Assembly (NCBI GenBank): GCA_036346375.1 | Contig: CM070517.1 | Coordinates: 46,162,200 to 46,226,199 of the forward strand | Direction: 5' to 3' | Origin: Guadua angustifolia | Taxonomy: Eukaryota; Streptophyta; Magnoliopsida; Poales; Poaceae | Length of the DNA stretch: 64,000 nucleotides | Shown here: positions 9,693 through 21,100 of the stretch, in pieces | Position numbering within the stretch: the stretch's first letter is position 1 | Layout of the letters: each line of letters starts with the position of its first letter | Notes under the pieces: model-generated | The model's database searches: none | Told to the model about the DNA's origin: nothing | What the model saw: only the letters and a program-made list of their open reading frames with translations | Translations under genes and position numbers: made by a program

Positions 9693-10850
9693 TTAGGGTG
9701 CGTTTGGTTCGCTGTATCAGGGTGAACGGAATGGGATGGTACAAGATGGATGGGTGATACATGCGTTTGGTTGAGTGTATGGAACCATCTCATCCAGGAC
9801 GAAGTGGTACACATACTCAAAATATTCCCCTAATATGTCGTACCAAATCGTTCGCCCAAAATCGCCGAACCATTCGGTCCCGAATGCGTCTCGGTCCTTG
9901 TTTCGGGTCGTCGTCTCCCTCCACGCGTTCCTCGTCTCGGGTCACCGCACAGATCGCCTGGAGCCGCGTTTTCCTTCCCTCTTATCCTTCCCTTGCCTCT
10001 ACTCAATCGAAACGCCAAAATCCCCAGTCCATTCCGCCATTACCGTATAAACTGGAGCCCGGCCCATGCTCAAATTCAGCCGACGCACCCGACCGATCCC
10101 AAATTCCTTTGACTCATAGCATCCCCAAGTTCTACTGATCAAAACCCCTCCGATGCTTCTCGAGCTGTTCAAGCGAAAACTCACCGCCGTGAGCTCATCT
10201 TTCCCACTACGGCCAGGCGGCGGAGCTCCTCGGTGTTCTCCACCAACTAAGCCCAAAAATAGAATCCCGTGTCACCTGGCTAAATCTGAACCCATCCGAA
10301 CTCCTCGCCTTGGTTCACCTTCTCCGCCTACCGCCATTAGAGCCGCCGTTGGAGCTTCTACTGACTCACCTCGGGCCATCTCCACCGAATCGGCTCCACT
10401 GTTGGTGTGCCTCGCCGAGCCGCCCTCTCAAGACCCTCGCCACGGAAAGCCACCGGGGACTGTCACGGTGAGGCCCTAGGCCATACTCGCTTGCCTCTCG
10501 ATCGGCGGGCCCCCATTGTCAATGGCGCAAGAGAACTCCAGTTCAAGGGTAAAAGACGTTTTCATCATTCTGAAAGCGTATTTCCAATACTTCAATACAT
10601 TTTCCAGATCAGTGAAATTCAATCTTGTATATATTTTGCAATTTTAATCAAAATTCAATGGAATAAATTGGTGATCGAATGAGATCTCTCTGGTAAGTAG
10701 CAGCGCAGCATCTCGTTGTCTGGATGGCACTGTTTCATACCAACCTCATTCTTCAAATCAAACAGCATCTCGAACCATCTAGGACCATCCTATTCAAGCA
10801 ATCAAACAAAATCTTGTACCATCCTATTCAGACAACCAAACGCACCCTTA
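9693..10850. mobile_element. Non-autonomous PIF/Harbinger-like element, 1.15 kb, with GC-rich interior
   Basis: The element 9696-10847 has perfect 14-bp ends, GGGTGCGTTTGGTT and AACCAAACGCACCC, flanked by TTA at 9693-9695 and 10,848-10,850. The outer 120 bp on each side are related by inversion. The interior (about 9890-10,540) is GC-rich and gene-like, with frames such as 10,153-10,479, but no transposase or known domain is present. It is probably host sequence picked up by the element. Confidence 0.8.
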
Positions 10851-11756
10851 AGGGATGGGTTGGGTTTGCTCTCAGAAAAGAGAGAGTAGTCCAGGTTAAG
10901 GTTGAAAGATATTTTCTGCAGGATTTGCATGCTCTTTTTACCGGAGAGGATGATACTTGGGAAGCTTGGCTTGTCTTTGATACAGGTCCTAAACTAGGTA
11001 TCAACATAATCAAATTAAGGCGTGGTTTTTCTTCTTCTGGATCTGTAAAGTTTGTTACTGTAATCAACATTAATGGCTAAAAGAGAGGGAGATTAACCTT
11101 TTGCTTGCTGCCTTTGATACCATTCTTATGTACGTCCGGTGTTAAAAACTCAACTTCACATATATTACCTCTACAGCATGTATATTTTCAACAAGTTTTT
11201 ATTTTGTTTACTAGTTACATTGTAGTTTGTAATGCAATTGAGAAATGGTACTTGATGTTGCATATGGGCTTGTAAAAATATTGTATGTAGGTCTTCTTGT
11301 TAACTACCGGTTACCGAATATTGAGAAATCAACTTAACAACTTTGCGGAATTGACGGTGAAGTTGTCAGTTCAGTGGGACAATAGTTTGGGGCGTACAGA
11401 CCAATGATTTTAGAGTTCTCATTTATTTTTCTTAGAAACACACTTTTCAATATAGGCCAAAGTAACATGTCATAATTAAAAATTAGCAATTGTGAATTCT
11501 CGAATGTAAAATACTGAAGCTGTGAATCTATTTCTTGTGTACAGCTGCATAATCGACTTATATTATCACTATCCTTGAAGAAATATATATATGTTCTTTT
11601 AATCTTATTAGCAGTTTGGTTGTCTTCTTATTTGTTAAGATGCTTCTTTCCTCAGCGGTTAAGATTTTCTTCTGTTTTTCAGTTTAGATTTACTAGAAGC
11701 CAGTTGTAACCTCTCTCTTAAATTATTTTAGTTGTTGAGTCTGTTTGAATTGCCTA
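10851..11756. other. Stretch without a recognised gene
   Basis: A frame continuing from the transposon edge to 11,080 (ending in FVTVINING) has no family I recognise and no ATG of its own outside the element. The rest is AT-rich and non-coding. Confidence 0.35.
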
Positions 11757-11981
11757 TGTTGGAGATAACTCAATATCTCAATTTAAGATATCTTTTGGTT
11801 CTATACAAATATGTTGTTAATCTAAGTCGTCTACAATTAGGACTCTTTGGCTATACAAACCAATCCACTGTACTTGTAATTTTGAAGCATTATAGTGGAT
11901 TATTTCCCGTGATTTTTTCTGTAAGGATTTTTTCACGTTAAATCTTTGTCTCTATTATTTGCCATCCATCTATCCCTAACA
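11757..11981 (+). mobile_element. Probable Copia-type LTR with adjoining primer-binding site
   Basis: The segment starts TGTTGGAGATAACTC and ends CCTAACA, with the CCCGTGATTTTTTC and CACGTTAAATCTTTG words typical of U5 of grass Copia LTRs. GGTATCAGAGTGCC follows within five bases and is close to the initiator-tRNA-Met primer site TGGTATCAGAGC. A matching 3' LTR was not found, so the element is truncated or strongly decayed. Confidence 0.6.
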
Positions 11982-13640
11982 AAGGGTATCAGAGTGCCTC
12001 GCACGCACCTAGGGTACCGATCTTCGTCGTCGTCGCCGCCGTCGCTGTCCCTCGCACGCATCGTCCTCCTTCGGCTCCGTCGAGGTGCAGCCAGGCCTCC
12101 CGCTGCGCGCTGCGTCCACTCGACTCCGCGTGGTCTCTGCGCCCGACCCGGCCGCTCGTCTTCCACCTCGGGCCACCTCGGCCTCCTTGGCTTCCGCGAC
12201 GCCTTCCGCGCGAATCTGATGACAACAAAGTTAGGGTTCATATCAATCTGGCAGCATCCACGCGGCACTTTCCAATCTACGTCACGTCGCCGGCTTTCAT
12301 CGTGCGGTTCACCCGTCGCCATCTCCACACGGCATTATAGAGCCTGGGGTTACGATCTGTCGCCGCCGCCGTTCATTGCACTGTCCGCCGTCTTCCATGC
12401 GTGGCCATCAGCCCGCGTCGGCCCCAACACGCACCGGTCATCGCCGTCCTTCGCACGTGCCACCTCCATCGCTGCTGCGCCCTTCGGCCCGTGTTTCGGC
12501 CGGCCCTCGGTGCCCCTCGGTAACCCACCGACGCTCTGCCGGATCTCCGCCGACTAGCTCGGTGACCGCTCCATCTGCTGTGGACTTCGTGCCGGACCAG
12601 CCACCGATCACCCCTTCGGCGCGGCCCGCAACCACGTCTCCGGCTTCCAACTTAACCCTCACGTCTCTAGCTCTGCTTCCAATGGCTTCCAATTTTCAAC
12701 AAATTTTGCTAAGTGCACCCACAGTGTACCAGAACGGACCAAAAATTGCTACGTGCACTCAAAGCAAACTAGATTCAAATAAAAGCCGTTCTCAGTGGGC
12801 GTGAGGAAAGAGTTGCCTTTTACCCCGATGATTGTTTCAGTGCCAACAAAAGTGGGATTTTATTGCAATTCTGATTATTGGAGGGATATTCGTGCACAGT
12901 TCAAATTTTTATGCCTATTATTTTGTGCACATTATTGGCGGGATATTATGCACAAATTCAGACTTTCTTGATTATTATTTAGCAGATTTCATTTAATGCA
13001 ATTAATGTTTTTATACTTTTTTTGTGGAATTTTATTGCAATGCAGATAGAATTTATCACTGGAGATTTATTCAACGTTTCATCGTTGATTTATCATTGGC
13101 AATTTGGTTGACGCTTCATCGTCTACATTGGAGACTTTGGAGAAAAAATATTAGTTGATAAGACAACTGATTTTGGTGTTTCATCACCGTTAATTGGAAT
13201 TTGGTGTTTCATCACCGTTATTTTGGTATTTTATTTACCGCTTGGATACGTTGACCATTATGGAAGTTTTGGTAACGTTCATTTGGAATTTGATGCCACC
13301 CTGATGGTAGCATTATACTTTTTGGAGTTTTTCTAGCGAAGGATCTGCTCCAATGTCAGTTTGAGATGAAGGTTTGAAGTGAAAGAAGGAGTTGTTTCTG
13401 CGTGAATAATACAACGTTCTTTTTGTTGTCTTTGCTCGATATGAGGGTCTACTGCAATTTATATTCTATTGATAGCACGATAGTTTTTCTTCATCTTGGC
13501 ATTTTTTGAGCAGTTTCAACCATATTATGGATTTTAGTAGGCAGTTTGTCAAATTTTATATTCCACATGAAGCATGCCAAAAGTCCATTATATGGTTTAC
13601 TAAAATGGTTTCAATGTCATATTAGGCTTGTTTTTTTGTA
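11982..13640 (+). mobile_element. Internal remains of a decayed LTR element
   Basis: After the primer site comes a GC-rich leader (about 12,000-12,680), then AT-rich sequence with repeated phrases such as GGTGTTTCATCACCGTT (about 13,170 and 13,202). No gag or pol frame survives, and the right border is uncertain. It may be a large non-autonomous derivative. Confidence 0.35.
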
Positions 13641-14584
13641 ACAAGTAGAAATGTCTTATCTTGAAATGTGATTTTTTTAATCATATTGCATGAGCTTCCG
13701 GTGATCATGCCACAGCAGTCAGACCAGACCGTGTTTACTAGGTCTGTTGACTGCTGAACATTCGTATGACCCACACTTTGTCTAAATTGAAATATATGGT
13801 TTTGAAGGTCTTCAGTGATATCGATGCCTGCCATACTAATTGATCCCGCAACTACTAAATTTTGGTTGCTATACACCCTAATCAAATTCTTAGTCAACAA
13901 ACAGGTTAAAATGTTCAATGAGTTGACGTTAGATATATGGATATTCTTCCCTGAATTTGGAATTGCCTCTCTGTTTATCGATTCCGTAGATGATTGTGTT
14001 AATAAAGTGAAGTCCCTTTTAGAGTTTTACCGTAAAGTGACCATTGTGATGCATTTTTTTACATTTATTCCTACTAAAAAAAAATCAGCAGGAACTTCCT
14101 GATGTGAATATTCTGGAAGCCACTTGACTATGCTAAACATAAGCACCGTTTTTTGTGTTGTTGAGCTATAGCAAAACCAAACGTGAAAGCAGAGCAACCT
14201 AACATATTTTAACTGTCCATATGGCTTCAACGCTAGGTTACAGCAACACAGAGCCGGGCATATAAAGACATTTTCTAGACTAATTTCAAAAGAGGGCGAA
14301 AAAACATAGTTTTGCCTTTGTGTCAAATTAAAGCTGCTCACTTGCTCATGATCGTACTCATACGGCTTTATTCAACATTGTCATGATCTCCCTCAGCCAG
14401 ACCGAATAATAGCACAAGATGACTTTGGAGTCAAATTGTTTACGTAGTATTTGTAGAGGGGGATTTCTCATCATTCTATATATGTTTGTTGCGCATCCAA
14501 AAGCAGCATGTGGCATCTGAATGGTGCTCAACCACAAACGAAGAAGCGATTCTATCTAAACAGTGAACAGCAAGAGAAGTCTCG
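13641..14584. other. Stretch without a gene
   Basis: AT-rich DNA with short frames on both strands (for example 13,815-14,102 and 14,027-14,341). None shows a domain or splice pattern. Confidence 0.4.
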
Positions 14585-14658
14585 GAGGGTGATGTTTTTT
14601 TTTTTTGAAGGAAATGGCAGGAGCTCTGCCTTGCATTAAAGAAGAGAGGGTGATGTTT
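14585..14658 (-). mobile_element. Tiny LINE-tail insertion (48 bp) with 13-bp target duplication
   Basis: The 13-mer GAGGGTGATGTTT occurs at 14,585-14,597 and 14,646-14,658. Between them are a T-run and the tail word GGAGCTCTGCCTTGCATTAA shared with the LINE at 4765-5446. Only the last 40 or so bases of the LINE were copied. Confidence 0.75.
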
Positions 14659-14859
14659 ATCATTGTATGGGAGAGATAGGCATGATGGTAGAGTATATCG
14701 CAATATCGATTAAACAAAAAACCTACAAAAGGAGTACAGATGGGAGCATCGCAAAATTGCAGTTTCTCTTTAGTTATGTGCTCTTCATTTAGACTTCGGA
14801 CGCATGCAGCAGGTCGCAGTGGTAGTAGCGGTAGCCTAGAAATGGTTGCCGCGTAGGCA

Positions 14860-15200
14860 TTAGGGATGCATTACGATTGGTTCGTTAGGCATTGGTGACG
14901 GGGGCGCTCGTCCGAAACCTCGACCTCCTGACATTGACGAATCAGCACATATATAAGCGAGACTCAAAATCAAGATTGGGCTGATTTTACACAATTAATT
15001 AATGAACAAAACGTCTGTAAGCCCGAGAAGGGCACAATTGATTTGCAGACAACCTGCCATATCATGCATTTTGTATACGTAATAAAACAGAAGATCGATA
15101 TACCTGCAACCACGGTCATGGAAGCAGCAGAAATGAGTGTAGCAACGAGCAGCACCACGAGGCAGATGTAAGCGCCAGAACACCGTTCCATCCTCGCCAT
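14860..15200 (-). CDS. Putative secreted signalling peptide precursor, 54 aa (two exons)
   Basis: Exon 1 is 15,104-15,200 and exon 2 is 14,860-14,927; the intron has GT..AG ends and the phases join. The predicted 54-residue product starts MARMERCSGAYICLVVLLV, a clear signal peptide with a hydrophobic core at residues about 10-31, and ends GRGFGRAPPSPMPNEPIVMHP. The short proline-rich basic tail resembles plant peptide hormones cut from the C-terminus (IDA, PIP and CEP classes), but it lacks their exact motifs, so no family is assigned. A TATA box lies at 15,267-15,275 and the leader would be about 40 nt. No Cys pattern supports a defensin. What is seen is the signal peptide, intron and promoter; the role as a ligand is inference. 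Confidence 0.55.
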
Positions 15201-15266
15201 CTCTCCCTCTCCCGCTATATATGCCAAGCTTGCGTTGATCTCCTCTTCGCCGGAGTTGCTCCGGGC

Positions 15267-15275
15267 TTTTTATAA
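15267..15275 (-). promoter_or_regulatory. TATA box of the small secreted peptide gene
   Basis: The minus strand reads TTATAAAAAG here, about 70 nt before the ATG at 15,200. A second TATATA lies only about 15 nt before the ATG and is too close to serve. Confidence 0.5.
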
Positions 15276-15654
15276 CGCAAGAGAATCGTCCGTCCGAGGA
15301 AGTGAAGGCTGAAGACCACCGGATGGAAGTCACGTTACAAGTCCACACAACCGAATTTTATTCGTCCGATCGAGCACCGTCCTCGAGACGCTGGCTTCGC
15401 TGAGTGTTCGCGGCGAAGTCGCGTCGGTATTTTGTACGACTTGTGGAAAAACTAATGTGCTTCACGTCGTTCTCTTGGGCTGCTCACCGCGCGTGCTTTA
15501 CATCCGATCCTGAGGACGGCCACCGCACCGGCCACGCGTATGTACGCGACACAACGATAGGCTTCGACTGCACTCGTCCAACCGCACGAGAATAGTGCAC
15601 TAGCTGCGCTCTCCTCACGTCTGTCCATCCACGTGCGTCACGCCCTGGAGGCCT

Positions 15655-16287
15655 GGACTGACTAGGGATGGCAATCTTACCCGATTACCCGTGTACCCGC
15701 GGGTAAAAACCCTAATGGAGGTGGGTATGTTCCTCTTTTATTACCCGCGGGTATGTTTATGGGGGCCAAACTCTACCCGACGGGTAAACGGGTATGGGTA
15801 TGGGGAGCTTCACCGTGCTGCTCCGCCGACACCCGCCACCTCCTATTGACATATGGGCTAAAACAGCACCTAGTTGGCCCTCGATCCCCAATTTGTAGTA
15901 TCTCATTTCAAGAATTATTGAACTTGACCATATGTGTATTATTTGTCCGCATATATTATTTTAATTATTATTCTTATGTACATTTGAAATTTTGAATCAT
16001 TGATAATCATTTTTAATCTATAGAATGTTGCTAATACCTATAACTTCATCAAAAGATTGTATTAGTATTATAACTCATTAGCTTCTAGTACCATTTGGTT
16101 GGAAAGATTGTTGATGGTGGCGGTAATCGGGTATACCATGGTATCAGTACCATGTAATCTGTATGGGCGAGATTTTTGTTCATGACCCTTCACGGTATAC
16201 CCGTGGAGGAGATTTTGGTTTGCGGGTATGGGTATGGGCGAGTACTACCCGTCCCCGCCGCACCCGATTGCCATCCCTAGGACTGAC
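15655..16287. mobile_element. Non-autonomous hAT element, 617 bp, perfect 8-bp target duplication
   Basis: The element 15,663-16,279 has ends TAGGGATGGCAATC and GATTGCCATCCCTA and is flanked by GGACTGAC on both sides (15,655-15,662 and 16,280-16,287). The subterminal parts are rich in ACCCGCGGGTA-like words. There is no transposase frame. The perfect target duplication suggests a fairly recent insertion. Confidence 0.9.
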
Positions 16288-17127
16288 GGAACTAGAATAT
16301 ACCCCATATAATATGCGCTGAGATTGCCGACCAACCAGAGCGTCCAGGTGGCAGCTTGCCATTTTTGCGAAAAAAACCCTCCACTTCTTTAAATTACGGA
16401 TAGGTCTCTGAAAATTACAAATAGGTCCTTCGTGATTTTTTGTGAGGGGAAGATATTTTTTTAAATCGCGTTTGGGTCCCTCGCGCGCTGTTTTGCAGAA
16501 AACACCTCCCGCTATATTCAAATCGCGAGCAAGCCCTTTTCTAATTTTTCAGGATAGCGGACAGGTCCATACTCCTTACGTCTAGATCCTTTCTCTGTTT
16601 TTTAGTAAAATAGACCCGATAAATTTCGAAATTCCGTTTAGTATGGTGTCGAGCATGCATGTACGCGTTTGGCACTCGGTATATATGAAACGTGGTTTGT
16701 GTTTGGCAGTGGGAACGGATCGGTAACGGATATCGAACGCGGCCTTCCAATTAATACAAGCTTTACAAAAAAATGTTGAACCGTGTGATTCGAATTCTGT
16801 TGATTACAAGATTTTACCAAGTGTTGGTGTGATCCGAATTAATGCTGCGGATGAAGATGGAAGGATGGCTCGTGGGAGCATAGGGGTGGGTCGGCGCGGC
16901 GGCCTCTGTGCTCGATCTCGTCCGAGAAACGGTCCATGTACGCGGTTATGCACTGTGGAAGCTAGCCGTACGTGCAAGACAAATCGTCGTTGTCGTCGTC
17001 GTCTACGCGTGATCTTGGCCTTTGATTTCCCATTAATTGGCTAGCGCTCGAGTCTTGCCTTCTTCTGTTTACCGGGGGCATTCGGCCGGCCGGGTCGTGG
17101 ACGTCGCACCAAATCATGTGAGTTGCC
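16288..17127. other. Stretch without a gene
   Basis: Contains phrases such as AAAATTACAAATAGGTCC that look like decayed transposon sequence. The short frame 16,829-17,044 has no recognised domain. Confidence 0.35.
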
Positions 17128-17318
17128 GGCCTTGGTGTTTTTTTTTTAAATGGTGTGCCGTGATTGTATTATGAGAAGGAAGGAAGCCAGAGTACAAGGT
17201 ACATGGTACATAGGTGCAGAGGTGGTACCCAAAAGGTGCATAGCCTTTTAGGGGAAGAGAAAAAATTAAAATGAAGGAAGAGGAACAGGTTACTAAGGGT
17301 GGCTGGCCTTGGTGTTTT
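17128..17318 (-). mobile_element. Short retroposon fragment with 14-bp target duplication
   Basis: GGCCTTGGTGTTTT occurs at 17,128-17,141 and 17,305-17,318. The insert of about 160 bp begins with a T-run (poly(A) on the minus strand) followed by TTGTATTATGAGAAGGAAGG, a tail of plant LINE type unlike the one at 4765. It is 5'-truncated and non-coding. Confidence 0.75.
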
Positions 17319-17779
17319 CATTTGTATTTAGCAGGGGCGATTTGAGCCGTACGGCACAGGATCTCCGTCCTTTCTCCAGCTGTATGCGCTGGCTTGCTGG
17401 TTCAATTATAGCAATCCCGTTTAAATTAACAATTGTGTATATATTCGCACAGTTAGCCGTACGTGCATGCACTTGTGCAGTCGTACTCGTGATGTCTAGC
17501 TCCGGTAGATCCATTAGTTGCCACAGTTCACAACCGCCGGCCGGCGAACTCCGGAGCTAGCTGTTATGGATTTGGCAGTTCAGCCGGTGGTGCACGATAG
17601 CAACCGAATGTTCGGGGGCATGGCAGACACATGATCGTCCTCGTTCACGTAGCCCGTTGGGCAGTAGGAGGGAGGTTAATTAGCGTGAGCGTCGACCTGC
17701 AAGTGTCGGTGATTGTCGTCACACATCTATAAAAGCTTAGCTAGCGCTAGAGAATTTTCCGGGTGATCCGTAGCGAATT

Positions 17780-17918
17780 TTCAACTCTATCAAGTCACTA
17801 AATAGTTTTGGTTTTGGATATAGGTATGGTCAAATTTTCAAAACTTTGATTTTTAATATCTTTTTAAATATTTAAATTAGAAAAGTGAAAATCGTATATG
17901 TAGATTTGTTTAAAAAAT
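17780..17918. mobile_element. Left part of a Stowaway-like MITE split by the LTR element
   Basis: The phrase GGTCAAATTTTCAAAACTTTG followed by AATATTT-rich sequence is typical of long Stowaway-type elements of grasses. It resumes after the LTR retrotransposon at 23,356. The outer left end is degenerate, so the border is approximate. Confidence 0.45.
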
Positions 17919-18188
17919 TGTCACAATCTTGCTACAAATCAGAAGAAAGGACTGGAGAACAGAGAGAAGAACAGAGAAAAGAACGAGAGGAACTTAGATG
18001 AACTTGGAGAGAAAGTTAGTATTCTGTTCTTGCATAACTACTTCGACAGACCTTTTCAGTATTTAAACCCTCAACAGAGACCCCGACAGGTGGGCCACTC
18101 AACACACACAACAGCCAAGCTTAAACTCACGCACACCCAGTGCTAACAACTCACGCCATCCTGTAGCCCATCCGGCACGCACGCCACA
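17919..18188 (-). repeat. 3' LTR (270 bp)
   Basis: Starts TGTCACAATC and ends CGCCACA in plus-strand order. It pairs with 23,081-23,350 with four substitutions and no indels. The plus-strand text TTCCCCTCCCCTT at 18,189-18,201 is the complement of the polypurine tract, and the polyprotein stop codon overlaps its edge. Confidence 0.96.
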
Positions 18189-18199
18189 TTCCCCTCCCC

Positions 18200-21100
18200 T
18201 TAAGGAGAGGCTTGTCCCCAAGCCGGCGCAGTAGGGAACTGATGATGCAGTGTAGCAGTGTTCTCCCAGGTTGCCAACAAAGAGGACAATCCTGACCATC
18301 TGATCAGCACCGAAGAAATGGCCTGACCTCCTTGCTTAATCAACCGACGCTCCAGAATCTCCGCAGGAACATGTTGTGCAGCCACCTCAATACAATGGAC
18401 AGAGAGAATAGAAGACACATTTGCCGAAGGAGGAATGTGCCGCTTAAGTTGAGATACATGGATGACCGGATGGATCTTACAGTCAGCAGGCAAGTCCAAC
18501 TTATATGCCACAGCACCAACTTTGGCGAGAATGGTGTATGGACCGTAGAAACGGAAACAAAGTTTCTGGTTGCTCCGAGTGGCCAATGATGTCTGTGCAT
18601 AAGGCTGCAACTTGAGATAGACCTTCTCCCCCACAACAAACACCCGTTCAGAACGCGATTTATCAGCTTGTGATTTCATACGCAAACAGGCTCTCTCCAA
18701 ATGCTGCTTGAGCAACTGCGTGACTCTTTTGCGATCATCCAGCCACTCCTGAACATCAGGCACCGCGCTAACATTCACAGAGGTTAAACCAAAATGGCGA
18801 GGGGGGTAGCCGTAGAGGACTTCAAAGGGAGATTTGCCAACAGCTGACTGAAAAGTAGTGTTGTACCAGAACTCAGATAACGGCAGCCAATCCGACCAGC
18901 GCTTAGGGCATGCATGAACAAAGCAGCGAAGATAGGTTTCAACACATTGATTCAGACGCTCCGTTTGTCCATCGGTTTGTGGATGGTAAGCAGAGCTCAT
19001 ACTAAGTTGAGTATCCGACAACCGGAACAATTCCTGCCAAAAGGAGCTAGTAAACACCTTGTCCCTGTCAGATACAATAGCATGCGGCAACCCATGTAAT
19101 TTGTAAACATGATTGAAGAACACTTGAGCAATCTGTGAGGCTGAAAATGGGTGCACCAAAGGCAGAAAGTGTCCATATTTCGAAAACTTATCAATAACCA
19201 CTAAAATGGTTGTATACCGGTGAGACCGAGGAAGACCCTCAATAAAGTCCATACAGATGGTGTGCCATGCTTGAGGCGGCACAGCCAAGGGCTGAAGTAA
19301 ACCTGGAAGTTTCACGTGCTCAACTTTTGCTTGTTGACAGACACCACATTCTTGCACATACTGCTGCACCATTTCTTTCATTTTCGGCCAAGCAAACATA
19401 GTTTTCACCTTCTGATATGTAGCTTGTATTCCAGAGTGGCCCCCAATACCACTACTGTGCAGAGCTTGAAGGATGTGCTGCTGAGCCAAGGGATTTCCTC
19501 CCACCCAAATACGATTTTTGAAACGGATGACTCCATCGATTAGAGAATACCCATGGTCATTGCGACCAGTTAAACACAATTCAGCATATAATTGCTTTGT
19601 GACTGGATCGTCCTCATAGCCAGCAATCAAGTTCTCTATCCACTTCGGAGTGCAAGAGGATATGGCCTGAAACTCCGCAGTTTGTTGCTTCCGGGAGAGA
19701 GCATCAGCTGCCATGTTCAGATTACCCTTTTTGTACTGAATTTGGAATTGTAATCCGAGCAACTTGACAAAAGCTTTATGCTGCATTCCAGTTGTTAACC
19801 TTTGCTCCATAAGATGCATTAGAGCCTTTTGGTCAGTACGGATAATAAATTCTCGGTATTGAAGATACGGCCGCCATTTGGACACTGCCAACAATATGGC
19901 CAAGCACTCTTTCTCATACACAGACAAGGCCTGGTTCTGTCGGCTCAAATGCTTACTAAGAAATGCTATTGGGTGACCCTCCTGCATTAAGACAGCACCA
20001 ATACCCTCATTGCTCGCATCTGTTTCCAGGATGAATTGCTTGTTGAAGTCTGGCAGGGCGAGCACTGGGGCGTGCACCAGAGCATGTTGCAAGTTCCGAA
20101 AGGCTGAATCTGCGGTTGAGGTCCACTGAAACGTAACCCCTTTTTTTAGCAACTGAGTAAGAGGCTTACACATCAATCCATAATTCTGAATGAACTTTCT
20201 ATAATAACCTGTAAGCCCAAGAAACCCCCTCAATGCTTTGATATTTGATGGAGTTGGCCAATCTAGAACAGCCTGCACCTTGGACTTGTCCGTCGATACC
20301 CCAGCCACAGAGATGACATGTCCCAAATAGGCTAACTGTTGCTGTCCAAAGGAACACTTATCCTTGTTAATGAACAATTGATGAAGCTCAAGAATTCTCA
20401 GAACCTCAGTCAAATGCGTCACATGATCTTCCAAGGATCGGCTGTACACCAATATATCGTCCACAAACACCAAGATAAAGTGGCGCAAGACTGAACCAAA
20501 AATCTGGTTCATCACACCTTGGAAGGTGGCCGGTGCATTAGTGAGACCAAATGGCATGACAAGGAATTCATACAAACCTTGATGAGTGCGAAACGCAGTC
20601 TTGTGCTCCTCTCCACCAGCCACTCGGATTTGGTGATAGCCTGATCGCAAATCGAGCTTTGTAAACCAACTCGCCCCGGCCAGCTCATCCAACAGCTCAT
20701 CAATCACAGGAAGTGGGTGTTTATTCTTCACCGTGATTGTGTTAAGCTTGCGATAATCGACGCAAAAACGCCATGAGCCGTCCTTCTTTCTGACCAATAA
20801 CACAGGTGAAGCAAAGGAACTGGTGCTCTGCTGGATTATACCTTTCTTCAACATGTCAGTCACCAACTGCTCTATTATGTCCTTCTGATGTGGAGAGTAC
20901 CGGTATGGGCGCACATTCACCGGCTGAGCACCTGGGAGCAATGGAATAGAATGATCAAACTCACGTCTGGGAGGCAAAGAGACCGACTCTTTAAATAGGT
21001 GCTGGAACTTGTCCAACACCCTCTGCAGAGATGGTGGAATCTCCTTCGCAACCTCTTCTGTCACCTCTTGTCGGTCTGCTTGAAGGTGCGGCCTTAACTG

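Noticed and set aside
11946..12804. Overlapping 203- and 142-codon plus-strand frames
   Set aside because: They follow directly on an LTR primer site and lack any gag or host domain; treated as GC-rich leader of a decayed LTR element.
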